A stretch of 64,000 nt of DNA from positions 19,220,539 to 19,284,538 of the forward strand of contig OZ023267.1 of NCBI GenBank assembly GCA_964006375.1, written 5' to 3'. Made by a program: the position numbers and the translations under genes. The notes beneath the pieces were generated by a model. It was given only the letters and a program-made list of their open reading frames with translations, had not been told where the DNA came from and ran no database searches. Shown one piece after another: positions 1-10,221 of the stretch. Origin of the DNA: Tillus elongatus (Eukaryota > Arthropoda > Insecta > Coleoptera > Cleridae). The stretch's first letter is position 1. Every line of letters begins with the position of its first letter.

Positions 1-2
1 CG

Positions 3-70
3 TCAAGATCACAAGACCTCACTCCCATTGTCTTCTTCCTCTGGGGCTATATCAAGAACGTGGTCTACAT
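3..70 (+). pseudogene. DDE transposase C-terminal fragment
   Basis: Reading from base 3 gives SRSQDLTPIVFFLWGYIKNV, the third-catalytic-Asp region of IS630/Tc1-mariner-like transposases with an HTH_48 (DUF4817) N-terminus, common in insects (family form PRSPDLTPIDFFLWGYIK). The Asp expected after TPI is Val here, so the fragment is inactive. It lies immediately upstream of the N-terminal part of a second transposase copy and nearly duplicates bases 765-833. It is cut by the window edge, so it may continue to the left. Confidence 0.7.
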
Positions 71-81
71 TTACAGCTACT

Positions 82-985
82 GGGAATGTTCAACGAGCAA
101 GAAGAGTTAGAACGAAGCCAGTTTTGACCGAAAATATTGAATTGCAAGTTATGGAGGCGACTGTTGAATAACCTCATATCAGTGTTCGTGAAATTAATAG
201 AAGCACGGATATTTCAATGCGGTTCTGTGCAGCCTACCTTTCAGAAGTTCCATCCGTTCAAGATTCAACAGCACCTTATGATTTTAAAGTCAGGCAGGAT
301 TTCTGCATGTGCGCTATAACAAAATCGACCGAGAATCTATCTTATGCGCTTCTTACTTTCCGATGAATTAAGGTTCCATAAAAATGGCGTAGTCAATCTC
401 CACAACTTTCATTATTACGTCGATGAAAATCAGCACGCCATGAGAATGGGAATGTTTGGGGTGGCATACAGGGAGAACACCTTCTGCGTCTTTACTTCAT
501 CGATGGGCAGGTGAACGCCAACAGTTATTTAATGTTCCTACGTGAGTTTTTTTTTTTGTTCCCTCAGGGCTCGTCCGCGGCCTTGCCGCCCCGATAGCAC
601 CGCAACCCTTGGTTGATTGTGCATATACGTGAGTATTTGGTTAAACTCCTTTTAGCCGCTCTACGACACATTTTTTTCGAACACGATGGAGCCGTGCCAT
701 TCGGCAATATCTTGATGAAAGTTTTTCGGATCATGAATTGGTCGTTTAGGGTCCATTAAGGTGGCCGCCAAGATCACAAGACCTAACTCCCATTGACTTC
801 TTCCTCTGGGGCTATATCAAGAACGTAATCTGCAGGACGGTATCAGCTACAGCTGAGGATATGCGAGAGAGGATTCGCGTGGCTTTCGTGATGTATCACC
901 AGAAGCCCTCGTGTCTAACGCTGCGAGTCACAGTTGCGGTTATGACTCCAACGGAAAGGTCGTCATTTCGAACATTTAGTTTCAG
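82..985 (+). pseudogene. Decayed HTH_48/DDE transposase
   Basis: The frames opening at 82 give an HTH region (ARRVRTKPVLTENIELQV, then ISVREINRSTDIS), followed by SDELRFHKNGVVNLHN (first catalytic Asp), NVWGGIQGEHLLRLYFIDGQ, EHDGAVPF (second Asp), SQDLTPIDFFLWGYIKN (third Asp) and a terminal GRHFEHL, as is usual for this family. A functional copy would cut and paste its element through a DDE/D catalytic core. Several stops and frame changes separate the blocks, and a 79-bp LINE tail interrupts it at 547-625, so it is dead. The catalytic Asps can still be read, which suggests gradual decay. The element termini were not identified. Confidence 0.8.
547..625 (-). mobile_element. 5'-truncated LINE-J tail (79 bp)
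   Basis: An A11 tail (T run at 547-557 on plus) follows a minus-strand segment containing GCGGACGAGCCCTGAGGG. This closely matches the 3' end of the RNase H-bearing LINE at 57220-57290 (GCGGACGAGCCCTAAGGG). The insert is bounded by the 8-bp direct repeat TACGTGAG at 539-546 and 626-633, a target-site duplication as expected from target-primed reverse transcription. It splits the transposase reading frame between FLRE and EYLVKLLL. Confidence 0.85.
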
Positions 986-1479
986 TTGCAAGATTTTCCT
1001 GCCTCTTTATCCGTATTTTTTCAATTAAGCACTTGCAAAAAAATACTTTTTAAAATGCTTGTGGATTGGAATATGTGACGTCAAAATATCTCTGAGAGTA
1101 CTCTTCTGATGCTAACGAACAATTTTTGTGACAGTGCAAAATAAACACCATGTTGACCACATTTTTTTTATCATGGCGGATTTAGTTTCAGAAAACGACG
1201 TTTTCCGACAAATTGACGTTACAACTTATTTTTTCTCTAAAATTTTATTTTGTTTTTGGTACCAGTGGTAAAAGCTCCGTATCAAAATTCTGAGAAATGT
1301 GATGTGCCAAAAATGTAAGCAGTTGTAAAATAATTGGAATAACTCAAAAACGATGAACGCTAACAATTTTTTTCCCTTGAAACATGCATCATAGTTCTAT
1401 GAAAAATGTAAAAATGCAATAATATAAGGAGTGTTAGACTAAAAAAATTACAATTTGTATCACCAACACCCTGTGATTT
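986..1479. other. Unassigned AT-rich flank of transposase
   Basis: There is no ORF of note. This may include the right end of the transposon (short A/T runs and a TGTGACGTC stretch near 1074), but no matching inverted terminus was found on the left. Nothing else is recognisable. Confidence 0.4.
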
Positions 1480-2035
1480 TCAAAACAAGTTTGTGATGCA
1501 GCTCAAGACACCCTATAATTAAAGTATACAATTTGCACAATGCGCCACCCTGTATATATCTGAACGGATAAAAACTGAAACGTACCCCAGGTATGGGTTC
1601 TAGGGGGCCTAGTTCGCGCTTGTTTGAAGAATTTTTTTGAAAATCTAAAATTTGACTAAAATTATAGACTATTAAACCATAAACTCTATAACTAAAACTA
1701 CTGTCAAAGCATCACAGAAAGGGTCTATTTTAATCAATTTTATGCAGATACCTTGATAAAATCAAGGAGAACGATGGCGGAAGCTGAAACTTAAGGTTTT
1801 GTAAAACACCCCTCTTGCGAAATTTTCTGTGCATGACCCATTTCGTCTCGGTTCTTGGCCTACAAGATGCCAATTTTGACTTTCCAAATCGCGACTTTTA
1901 CGTTTTAAGAAGAAACATATGCAAATTGAAATTGACCCCGGGAAATGTGTTCTAGGGGGCCTAATGCGCGCTCAGTTGAAGAAGCTTTTTCAAAATTCAA
2001 AAGTCGCGATCTCATCATTAGTGAATTACTGACAC
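1480..2035 (-). repeat. TA-core family modules lacking the TA array
   Basis: This contains the module starting near 1500 (CAGCTCAAGACACCCTATAA), a CACCCTGTATATA junction at 1546, and two copies of the block GGTTCTAGGGGGCCTAGTT / GTTCTAGGGGGCCTAATG (about 1587 and 1949). The last ends in CATCATTAGTGAATTA, the terminal palindrome half. Between them lies the shared 'GGGTCTATTT ... GATGGCGGAAGCTGAAACTTAAGG' module in minus orientation. It looks like two partial copies joined together. Confidence 0.65.
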
Positions 2036-2945
2036 ATCGTCACAACGTGTAGAAGTATCGCATCGGCGACAAAAGTTTCAATTTTTTTCACTTAATCGTC
2101 GAAAAAGTATCAAAACATATATAAAACATGATTTGGGAACGAAATTTCTGTCGGTCTGTATGTCTGTCTGTTGTAGCCACGATAACTTTAGAACAAATTG
2201 AGATATCGTCTACAAATTTTGGTTTACAGTTAGCATTCGAAAAACGAACGGTTTGGATTGTTCCTGGCTAAAAGCGCTTTGAGGGTTGAGGATGAACGGG
2301 GTGATTTGGTGAAACTTGACATTTTTTCGTTAAAACTCGAGTAATATAACGTTGTAGGGTTTATTTATTGGAAATCTTTTGATTTCATCAAACAGCTGGT
2401 ATTCTGTGCTGAAATTAAATTGGGGGTTGAATGTGTGGGGGTGGAATATTGACAAAAATTTCGAATTTGTTTTTGCTAAAACGGCGTAAAAAGTCTCAAA
2501 CATATAGAAAATTTAATTCTGGAACGAATTTTTTTTTCTGTCGGTCGGTCGGTCTGTCGGCATATACGTCTGTCTGTTAATAGGCGCAAAAACTTTCGAA
2601 CGAATTGAGATATCACGTTCAAATTTGATATCCAGTTAGCACCCGACAAAGGACGCTTCGAATTGTTTTTGGGTAAGAGTGCTTCAGGGGGTACGGGATA
2701 AATAAGGGGTGATTTGGTGAAAATTTACATTTTTTCCATAAAACTCGAGCAAGAAAACGTTTCAAAAGTTTATGGGTACAGGAAGACAAATATTTTAAAT
2801 TCATTCCATGAGAATGTCTTTCTAAAGAGAATAAATTATCACAGCTATGTGGCAGTTATGATTCAATTTGCAGCACTATTTTTTCTAAAAGAACTGAACA
2901 GACATAAAGTCATGGTTGCGACGACACAGCGACGTTGCCTTTAGA
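2036..2945. repeat. Duplicated GTCY-microsatellite repeat module
   Basis: Two diverged direct copies about 400 bp apart share GGAACGAA..., a short (GTCY)n tract (2149-2172 and 2541-2578), 'AACGAATTGAGATATC', 'CAGTTAGCA' and 'GGGGTGATTTGGTGAAA'. A tract of this kind beside a conserved core recalls the GTCY tract of DINE-1/Helentron-type non-autonomous elements, but the ends are not clear. The short ORFs here have no recognisable domain. Confidence 0.5.
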
Positions 2946-3038
2946 CTGTGATGTGAATGTAATTAAAGCGTTTTAAAACTCGACCTGACTTGCTCACCAG
3001 ATTTCAAAAGATACGAGCTATGGATGTTAATTGCACTT

Positions 3039-3182
3039 GTTGATATTAAATCCATACGTAAACATTTAATATACTTTTATTATTTCACTAACTGAATAAA
3101 CTATATAAAACAATCACAACAGTACACAACAGATAACTGACCGAGCGTGGAGAGACGTATCTTCACTGTGTCGGTTGGTAGC

Positions 3183-3258
<76 letters not shown>

Positions 3259-3385
3259 CGCCTGGTGTATCTTATATGCGTAGTTCTTGACAGCTTGCTG
3301 TCGAATAACGTAACGCAACGTTTAGCTGTCAAGAGAAACATAGAGTAGTGTTGACGGAAACACTGCGGTCAGAACCACCGACACA
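3039..3385 (-). mobile_element. Ty3/gypsy 3' LTR
   Basis: On the minus strand the LTR starts TGTGTCGGTGG at 3385, just after a purine-rich tract (3386-3403, minus GAGAGGTGAGTA) that would serve as the polypurine tract. It probably ends ...CAACA at 3039. It matches the second LTR at 3766-4023 nearly base for base, except for a large (AG)n expansion and the distal about 30 bp, which the second copy lacks. A flanking target duplication could not be seen. Confidence 0.75.
3187..3257. repeat. (AG)n microsatellite inside LTR
   Basis: About 35 AG units. The sister LTR has only a short AGAGAGAG tract at the equivalent site (3879-3893), so the expansion happened after integration. The SLSLSL and similar ORFs over it are artefacts. 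Confidence 0.95.
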
Positions 3386-3410
3386 TACTCACCTCTCAGT
3401 GGCAACGCTA

Positions 3411-3761
3411 TTAGTTCAAGTATCTTCGTGGAAATCGAACTCTACGTCCATGACGTGTAGTTTGAACGGGAACGGAAACTTCACTGTCACTTTCAGTTTC
3501 ACTAGGTGTTGGACTTTCACTGTCACTTTCAGTTTCACTAGGTGTTGGACTTTCACTGTCACTTTCAGTTTCACTAGGTGTTGGACTTTCACTGTCACTT
3601 TCAGTTTCACTAGGATGTCTCTGAGGCTGGAAAGTTGTCTGTTCGTTATCACAAAGAATGAATGCGGGTTTAAGACGGTCAACAGAAATTGTCTCTTCTC
3701 CGTGTGATTTCTTGATTTTGAAGACTTTGTCAGTTCGGGATAACACTTCAAAGGGGCCGTC
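3411..3761 (-). pseudogene. pol: Ty3/gypsy Pol C-terminal fragment
   Basis: The minus strand encodes YDGPFEVLSRTDKVFKIKK, then SVDRLKPAFI, an acidic Ser/Glu-rich stretch and TTRHGRRVRFPRRYLN-stop. This is the usual end of a gypsy Pol polyprotein after integrase (the GPF/Y-like segment and the 'DRLKPA' and 'RSGRRVRFP' blocks). Only the last about 115 codons remain. The upstream reading joins straight into the other LTR at 3762-3766, so protease, RT, RNase H and most of integrase were deleted. The remaining frame is open. The acidic stretch is built from a 12-residue tandem repeat. Confidence 0.85.
3482..3612 (-). repeat. 36-bp in-frame minisatellite in pol tail
   Basis: About 3.6 copies of a 36-bp unit encode SETESDSESPTP repeats on the minus strand. 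Because the unit is a multiple of three, copy number can change without breaking the frame. Confidence 0.9.
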
Positions 3762-3765
3762 ATAT

Positions 3766-4023
3766 ACTTTATTATTTCACTAACTGAATAAACTATATAA
3801 AACAATCACAACAGTACACAACAGATAACTGACCGAGCGTGGAGAGACGTATCTTCATTGTGTGGGTTGGTAGCGAGGAGAGAGAGAGGGGGAGGTCGCC
3901 TGGTGTATCTTATATGCGTAGTTCTTGACAGCTTGCTGTCGAATAACGTAACGCAACGTTTAGCTGTCAAGAGAAACATAGAGTAGTGTTGACGGAAACA
4001 CTGCCGTCGGAACCACCGCCACA
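3766..4023 (-). mobile_element. Ty3/gypsy 5' LTR, end-truncated
   Basis: This is the second LTR copy, beginning TGTGGCGGTGG at 4023 on minus and collinear with 3071-3385. Its last about 30 bp are missing: it runs directly into pol coding sequence at 3761-3766. LTR, pol tail, PPT and LTR order on the minus strand shows a provirus-like copy reduced by a large internal deletion. Confidence 0.75.
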
Positions 4024-4737
4024 CGAGCCACCACTGATATTGGACAGTATAATCTAAACGGCTACAAAAATGGGTCTTTTTTGATTTGTAATATAGAACG
4101 TTGGCATCACTGTGTCAAGAAAGTAGGCGGGGAATTCCTTTGCAGTTTTGTAAGATGTTTCATTTAATCTGAAATGTGTAGAGATCAACGTAAAAGTCAT
4201 AAAGAAACTGTCGTAAAGTAAAGAAAGTCTTGTTCCTTGTTCTGGAAGTTAAAGGACCGGCTCTTTTAACCTTTATACATCTTCTGCATACTTCGAAAGC
4301 AGTTACAGCAAAAGAAACAAACTGATAAGGGTGAATTACGCTGATTGTACCCCGCCAGTACACCACTGATATAGCGAGAAGTTGCATCCTACAAGTTACT
4401 TCAACGAGCAAAGTTATATAACGTTTTCCTTTTTTTTTGCTGGCAAAAACCCTGTGAACCACCGGATCAAAGAGAAGCGAAAGAGAGAGCATGCGGGCTG
4501 AATTTCAACAGATTAAAAATGCTCAATGTAAACGGTGCTAATTTTGACACACTGATTATTATTCCGTTGATTCAAAGTTGATGAGGCATCATTTTTTATG
4601 GATAAACTCTTTCAATATTTCAGCTGAGTAAATAAAAAATCGTTCGCTACGTTTATATCTGTAGTTAATTTTCAATCATTAGGGATGAATGTTTCGTATT
4701 GCAAAAGTCAACGCTGTGAAATCAGATGAATTGTTTT
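4024..4737. other. Unassigned sequence
   Basis: A minus-strand ORF at 4160-4492 resembles nothing I recognise. No repeats shared with the rest of the window were seen before the TA-core terminus at 4738. Confidence 0.4.
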
Positions 4738-4868
4738 TTAGTGAATTTTCTTTAAAAAAATTCACTAATGAGGAGATCCCGACTTTTGAATTTTGAAAAA
4801 ATTTCTTCGCATGAGCGCTAATTAGGCCCCCCAGAAAACATATCCGGGGTCAGTTTCAATTTTTATAT

Positions 4869-4966
<98 letters not shown>

Positions 4967-4969
4967 TTA

Positions 4970-5022
<53 letters not shown>

Positions 5023-5615
5023 CACACCGATAACTCAAAAAATAATGGGCCCATTTTGATCAAATTTGGTGAAAAAATTCCTTTTGCAAATGGCTTGGAT
5101 GAGTTCGTTAGTCAGGAAAATCTGCCCAGGTTTTCCCGGAAAATTTTGTGTTTTCTTTCAAAAAAAATTTATATCTCCGGAATTAACGAAGTAAGGGCAA
5201 CCAAATTTGAGACGCAGGTTTACATCCTTATAGGTAAGTTACCTACCAAAATTTAGCTATATAGGTCAAAAGACAAAAAAGTTATAGGCATTTAAAAATA
5301 AATAAATTGGGGTTTTCCTCAAAACGTCATAGTGGCGATTTAAAATATCAAAATTGGCAACATTTAGACAAATAACTTAAATCTAATACGGGCTATAGAA
5401 ATAAAATGTCTTAAGAAGGATGTTTTACAAACCCTAAAGTCTTAGTTTCAACCGTCATTGTCCTTCATTTTACTAAAATATTTGCAGAAAATTCATTTCA
5501 AATAGACCCTTTCTCTGATGCTTGGCAGTAGCCTTAGCTATAGAGTTTATCATTTAATGGTATATAATTTTTGTCGAATTTTCGTAAAAAATTAATAAAG
5601 CTCAATATATCCGTT
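4738..5615 (+). repeat. TA-core family copy
   Basis: It opens with the terminal palindrome TTTAGTGAATTTTCTTT / AAAAAATTCACTAATGAGG, then the 'CATATCCGGGGTCAGTTTC' block, the TA array, and then CACCGATAACTCAAAAAATA. The long block follows (GGATGAGTTCGTTAGTCAGG; AACGTCATAGTGGCGATTT; AATAGACCCTTTCTCTGATG). The terminal ACGCA hairpin is absent, so the copy is truncated on the right. Confidence 0.8.
4872..5018. repeat. (TA)n array
   Basis: About 147 bp, interrupted by TTTATATATATTTATATTTA near 4955-4975. It is the core of the copy at 4738-5615. Confidence 0.95.
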
Positions 5616-5629
5616 ATTATATAAGATAT

Positions 5630-6130
5630 GAAGAAAATTTGTATATATTAATTATAGGGTGTCTTGAGCTACATCTTAAAATAATATTTCTGCAATCACA
5701 GGTGGCCCATAAGTCTTTGGTGATACAAATTTCCTTTTTTTAATCAAACACGCCTTATGTTATTGCATTTTTGCATTTTCCATCGAAATATAATGCATGT
5801 TTGTAAGAAAATAAATTCGAGACGCAGCAAGTGCGTTATGGTAGCGAATTTTGATCAAATGTTTCATATTTGAACAGCTCAATTTGCTATTAACCTATAA
5901 GGTTGACCAAGAAACGTGTTTTTTCGGGAACATTTTAAGTTTACTTTTGGAAATTTTTGTACATTTTCACACAATAAAGTTATTTTAATGTAACATGGCA
6001 CATTGTTTTTACTATATAGGTTATACTGGTAACCAAATTTGATGCCTGCTTTCTTAAAAAAACACACATATTTGTTATTAAAAAGATTTTTATGAAAATT
6101 CACTACCATAACGCACTTGCTGCGTCCAGA
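5630..6130. repeat. Hairpin-ended 310-bp unit plus leader
   Basis: A leader (GGGTGTCTTGAGCTACATC; GGCCCATAAGTCTTTGG; CATCGAAATATAATGCATG) precedes a unit at 5818-6130 with long inverted ends: GACGCAGCAAGTGCGTTATG at the left and its complement CATAACGCACTTGCTGCGTC at the right. Diverged relatives of the unit lie at 30.0, 46.6, 48.6 and 51.8 kb. The end hairpin is the same as the TA-core 3' terminus, linking the two repeat types. Confidence 0.75.
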
Positions 6131-6240
6131 ATTTTATTTATTTTCGAAGCAACACAGCAATTATAGCAAAAACATTGGTGAACGAGAAGGTGAGATTATT
6201 GCAACAATTCAAAAAGCAGAATTCACTGATTGGGAGATCT

Positions 6241-6340
<100 letters not shown>

Positions 6341-7071
6341 TATCGATAACTCAAAAAATAATAGGCCGATTTTAATGAAATTTGGTGCGTGCCTTCCTTT
6401 TTTATAAGTGGCTTGGATAAGTTCGTTAGGCAGGAAAATCGGACCATATTTTCCGGGAAAATTTTGGGTTTTCCTCCAGAAAATTTTCGTATCTCCGAAA
6501 ATAACAGAGATATGACAACTAATATACGCATATACGTTTTCACTATCCAACTTACGCTACATGCCAAAATTCGGATCTCTAAGTTAAAAGAAAAAAAAAG
6601 TTATAGGCATTTTAAGAAAACAATTTGGGTGCCACTGGTGATCAGAGGAAAGCACAAGAACAAAATATGTTGTGTGATTAACAAAACCAATTAAATATTA
6701 CATCCAACGGTTAAGTTTTGACGCAAAAACGTCAAGAAGTGGCAGAAAAAATATTTTGAAAATTTGTTAATTTTTCTTCTTCAAACGTCAAAGTCGCGAT
6801 TTGAAACGTCAAAATTTGCAATTTTCAGACAACGAATTTGGAACAAATACGGAATATGTAGACGATATGTCGTAAGAAGTGTGTTTTACAAAGCCTTAAG
6901 ATTCAGCTTCAACCATCATTGTCCTTCATTTTACTAAAATATTTTCAGAAAATCCATTTTAAATAGACCCTCTTTCTGATGCTTCGGCAGTATTTTCAGC
7001 TATAGAGTTTATGGTTTAATAGTCTATATTTTAGCAAATTTTCGTAGAAAAAATTCGTTATTGAGAAGACC

Positions 7072-7322
7072 GCGACGGCAGACTTATCTACAGTACCGTA
7101 ACGTAATTGCGATATGTGTTCTTTGAATCTGATTCCAATCGATCTTTTTGTTTGTCCGACGTATTTAAGATTACAATCTTTACAACTTATTTCATTAATT
7201 CCCGACATTTTGTCACCGCTATCCTTGTCTTTTGGGTTACCTAGCAAGTGTTTTAAGGTATTTGTTGTTGAAAATGCTAGCTGTAAGTCGACTTTTTTAA
7301 AAATGCTGCCTAGACCCGGTAG
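7072..7322 (-). pseudogene. PLE-A GIY-YIG endonuclease, N-terminal half
   Basis: Minus strand from 7322: LPGLGSIFKKVDLQLAF, LGNPKDKD, then SGINEISCKDCNLKYVGQT, RSIGIRFKEH and LRYGTVDKSAVA. This is the linker and GIY-YIG nuclease domain of Penelope-like elements (here 'GIN' and 'YVG' stand for GIY and YIG). The domain nicks DNA for target-primed insertion. The frame leaves homology at 7072; the rest of the domain is on the opposite strand from 7319, so the gene was split by an inversion and cannot be expressed. The upstream RT domain is missing. Confidence 0.8.
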
Positions 7323-7528
7323 ATAAGTCTGCCGTCGCCCGACATATTTGGGATAATAATCATCACGTTGATAAAGATAATCTGAAATTAATAAAAAATG
7401 TTAGAAAACCAGGACAGCTAAATGGGTTCGAGAGCGTATACATTGCGAAATATAATTGCAACAAAAAATGTATGAACACTTCACCAGCGCCAATTACGAG
7501 TCACTTGATCGATTGCTTTGCTAAATAA
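7319..7528 (+). pseudogene. PLE-A endonuclease, C-terminal half (inverted)
   Basis: Plus strand: VDKSAVARHIWDNNHHVDKD, LKLIKNVRKPGQLNGFESVY, ending ..CFAK-stop at 7528. It continues the protein encoded on minus at 7072-7322. Both pieces carry GTAGATAAGTCTGCCGTCGC, which marks the inversion junction. 'HIWDNNHHVDKDNLKLIKN' corresponds to the GH..D...KI segment downstream of the nuclease core in PLEs. Confidence 0.8.
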
Positions 7529-7772
7529 AATTCCCACGTTTTCGGCACGTTTTACCGATAACATAAGTATACAGTAATTGCCGCCAAAGGAATCGTTGTT
7601 AATTTAGCTGTCGTTGAACTTTCTCAAGACTATTACAGATGGACACTTTTTAGATAAAGCAGTAGGGATAGCGCAAAGACCTTGTCCGGCGATAAAAATA
7701 CAATACACTCTGGAATTTGCCTACGACTAGTGTCTCATCTCGGTTCGATCTCTTTACCTGAGATCCGATATA
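7529..7772 (+). mobile_element. PLE-A 3' untranslated segment
   Basis: This matches 11412-11668, which leads into the hammerhead-like motif. Here it stops at GTTGATGTTAGTTTTTA, before the motif, and joins a TA-core terminus. Confidence 0.65.
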
Positions 7773-7774
7773 TA

Positions 7775-7832
7775 AGTTGATGTTAGTTTTTAGCAAATTT
7801 TTTTTTAAAAAATTCGCTTATGGGGAGACTGT

Positions 7833-7911
<79 letters not shown>

Positions 7912-8500
7912 ACCGATAACTCAAAAAATAATGGACCGATCTTGATAAAATTTGCAGAGTACCTTCCTTTTGCAAGTGGCTTGGATAAGTTCGTTAGCCA
8001 GGAAAATCTGACCAGGTTTTCCCGGAAAATTTTGTGTTTTCTTTATAAAAAAATTCATATCTCCGGAAATAACAAAGTAAGGGCAACCAAATTTGGTACG
8101 CGTGTTTGTATTATAAAGAGTGAACTCTGTACCAAAATTTAAGTCCATAGCTTTAAAGACAAAGAAGTTATGGGCAGTTAAAGCAATAAATGTAGGAGTT
8201 TTCCTCAAAACGTCAAACTCGCAATATTAAGCGTAAAAATTGGCAATGTTTAGGCAAAGAATGTAAAACAAATACCATTTGTGAAAAGAAAATGTTGCAA
8301 GAAGGGTGTTCTGCAAACCCTTAAGTTTCAGATTCAACCGTCATTGCCCTTCATTTTACTCAAACGTTTACAGGAAATCCATTTCAAATAGACCCTTTCT
8401 CTGGTGCTTTGGCTGTCAGTTTAGTTAAGTTTGGTAGCTGTTTGGATATTTATTTGTAGGTTTAGTGAAATTTATGGTTTAACAGCCTATAATTTTTTTT
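7775..8500 (+). repeat. TA-core family copy
   Basis: It begins with a degenerate palindrome (TTAGCAAATTTTTTTTTAAA / AAATTCGCTTATGGGGAG), has almost no first block, then the TA array, CCGACCGATAACTCAAAAAA and the long block with AACGTCAAACTCGCAATATT and AATAGACCCTTTCTCTGGTG. Confidence 0.8.
7836..7908. repeat. (TA)n array
   Basis: About 72 bp. It is the core of the copy at 7775-8500. Confidence 0.95.
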
Positions 8501-8530
8501 AGCTAATTATCGTGGAACAAATTTGTTAAT

Positions 8531-9505
8531 GCATTTTTGCATTTTTTATCGAAATATGATGCGTTTATCTTAAAAAAAAATCTGGACGCAGTAAGTGCGT
8601 TTTGGTTGCGAATTTTCGGTAAATTTGCAGTTAAGCTCCCGAACGCTTTTCAAAACACTGTTTTCAGAAACCTGCCTAGAGCCCCCCCTGGATCCACAAA
8701 CCCCAAGAAAAATTTGTTGTTCACACTCCCCAAGGAAGTTACGGGACCAGGAGTGAGTAGGGGTGCATAATTTTTTAGCTAATTTTTTTAGAACAAATTC
8801 GTTAATGTAATTTTGCATTTTTTATCGAAATATGATGCGTTTATAAGAAAAAAATCTGGACGCAGTAAGTGCGTTTTGGTAGCGAATTTCCGGTAAATTT
8901 GCAGTTTAGCTCCCGAACGCTTTTCAAAACACTGTTTTCAGAAACCTGCCTAGAGCCCCCCCTGGATCCACAAACCCCAAGAAAAATTTGTTGTTCACAC
9001 TCCCCAAGGAAGATACGGGACCAGGAATGAGTAGGAGTGCATAATTTTTTTAGCTAATTTTTGTAGAACAAATTCGTGAATGCATTTTTCCATTTTTTGT
9101 CGAAATATGATGCGTTTGCAAGAAAAAATCTGGACGCAGTAAGTGCGTTTTGGTAGCGAATTTTCGATAAATTTGCAGTTTAGCTCCCGAACGATTTTCA
9201 AAAAACTGTTTTCAGAAACCTGCCTAGGCCCCCACCCCTCTGGATCCACAAACCCAACAAAAAATTTCTTGTTCACACTCCCCAAGGAAGTTACGGGACC
9301 AGGAGTGAGTAGGGGTGTATAATTTTTTTAAACTAATTTTCGTAGAACAAATTCGTTAATGCATTTTTGCATTTTTTATCGAAATATGATGCGTTTGTAA
9401 GAAAAAAATCTGGACGCAGTAAGTGCGTTTTGGTAGCAAATTTTCGGTAAATTTGCAGTTTAGCTCCCGAACGTTTTTCAAAAAACTGTTCAGAAACCTG
9501 CAGGT
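8531..9505. repeat. 275-bp tandem array, four copies
   Basis: The landmark TCTGGACGCAGTAAGTGCG recurs at 8581, 8855, 9129 and 9409 (steps of 274, 274 and 280 bp). Each unit also has CATTTTTTATCGAAATATGA, TTTGCAGTTTAGCTCCCGAA, TGGATCCACAAACCC and TTACGGGACCAGGAGTGAGT. The fourth unit is cut short. The minus-strand ORFs of 66-96 codons in the units arise from the repeat, and I see no domain in them. Half of the unit is related to 60590-61140. Confidence 0.9.
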
Positions 9506-9529
9506 GAGGTCCTAGTAATGTCTCTGAAA

Positions 9530-10010
9530 ACAATTTGTTGAAAAGCGTTCGGGGCTAATCTGCAAATTTACCAAAGTTTCATTAAATCCTTCAAATTTCA
9601 ATAACTCAATTTGCTATTAACGTAAGCTTTGTTGGATAGAAAACCAACATTTAAGTTTATTTTCGGAAAAGTTTTGTATATTTTCAAACCATAAGTAATT
9701 TTGATAAAATATAGTACATTGTTCTAACCACATAGGCTATACCGGTAATCAGATTGATGCCTGCTCGCATTTGCTATTAAAAACATTTTTATGAAAAATC
9801 ACTTCCATAACACATTTGCTGCATCTAGACTTTTGAAAAATGTTTATATATTTTCAAACAATAAATTTGTTTCAATGAAATATGATACATTGTTTCTACT
9901 ATATAGGCAACCAAGTTTGATGCCTGCTTTCATCAAAGAAAGACATTTGCTATTAAAAATATTTTAAAGAAAATTCGCTACCATAACGCACTTGCTGCAT
10001 CCCGAGACTT
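9530..10010. repeat. 310-bp unit fragments
   Basis: Two partial copies of the 310-bp unit lie in tandem (CTAACGTAAGCTTTGTTGGA ... CATAACACATTTGCTGCATC at about 9826, and a second ending at about 10000). The repeated landmark is TACTATATAGGCAACCAAG / CCACATAGGCTATACCGG. Confidence 0.65.
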
Positions 10011-10110
10011 TTATTTTCGAAGCAACATAGCAATTATAGCAGAAACATTGGTGAACGAGAAGGTGAGATTATTGCAACATTTCAAAAAGCAGAATTCACT
10101 GATTGGGAGA

Positions 10111-10221
<111 letters not shown>

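Noticed and set aside
3114..3341. SLSLSL-rich minus ORF
   Set aside because: Translation of the (AG)n microsatellite within an LTR.
4867..5256. ORFs of IYIYIY residues over TA arrays (also 6117, 10011, 13137, 17781, 24913, 29138, 42517, 44732, 61154 and others)
   Set aside because: They are translations of (TA)n, which has no stop in the YI frame. Flanking residues come from noncoding repeat.
8531..9505. CRISPR-like array
   Set aside because: Units are long, contiguous tandem copies without unique spacers, and the genome is eukaryotic.
8570..9533. Repeated minus ORFs of 66-96 codons (FLGVCGSRG..., KLAKKLC...)
   Set aside because: They recur only because the DNA is a tandem array; lengths and frames differ between units and no known domain appears.
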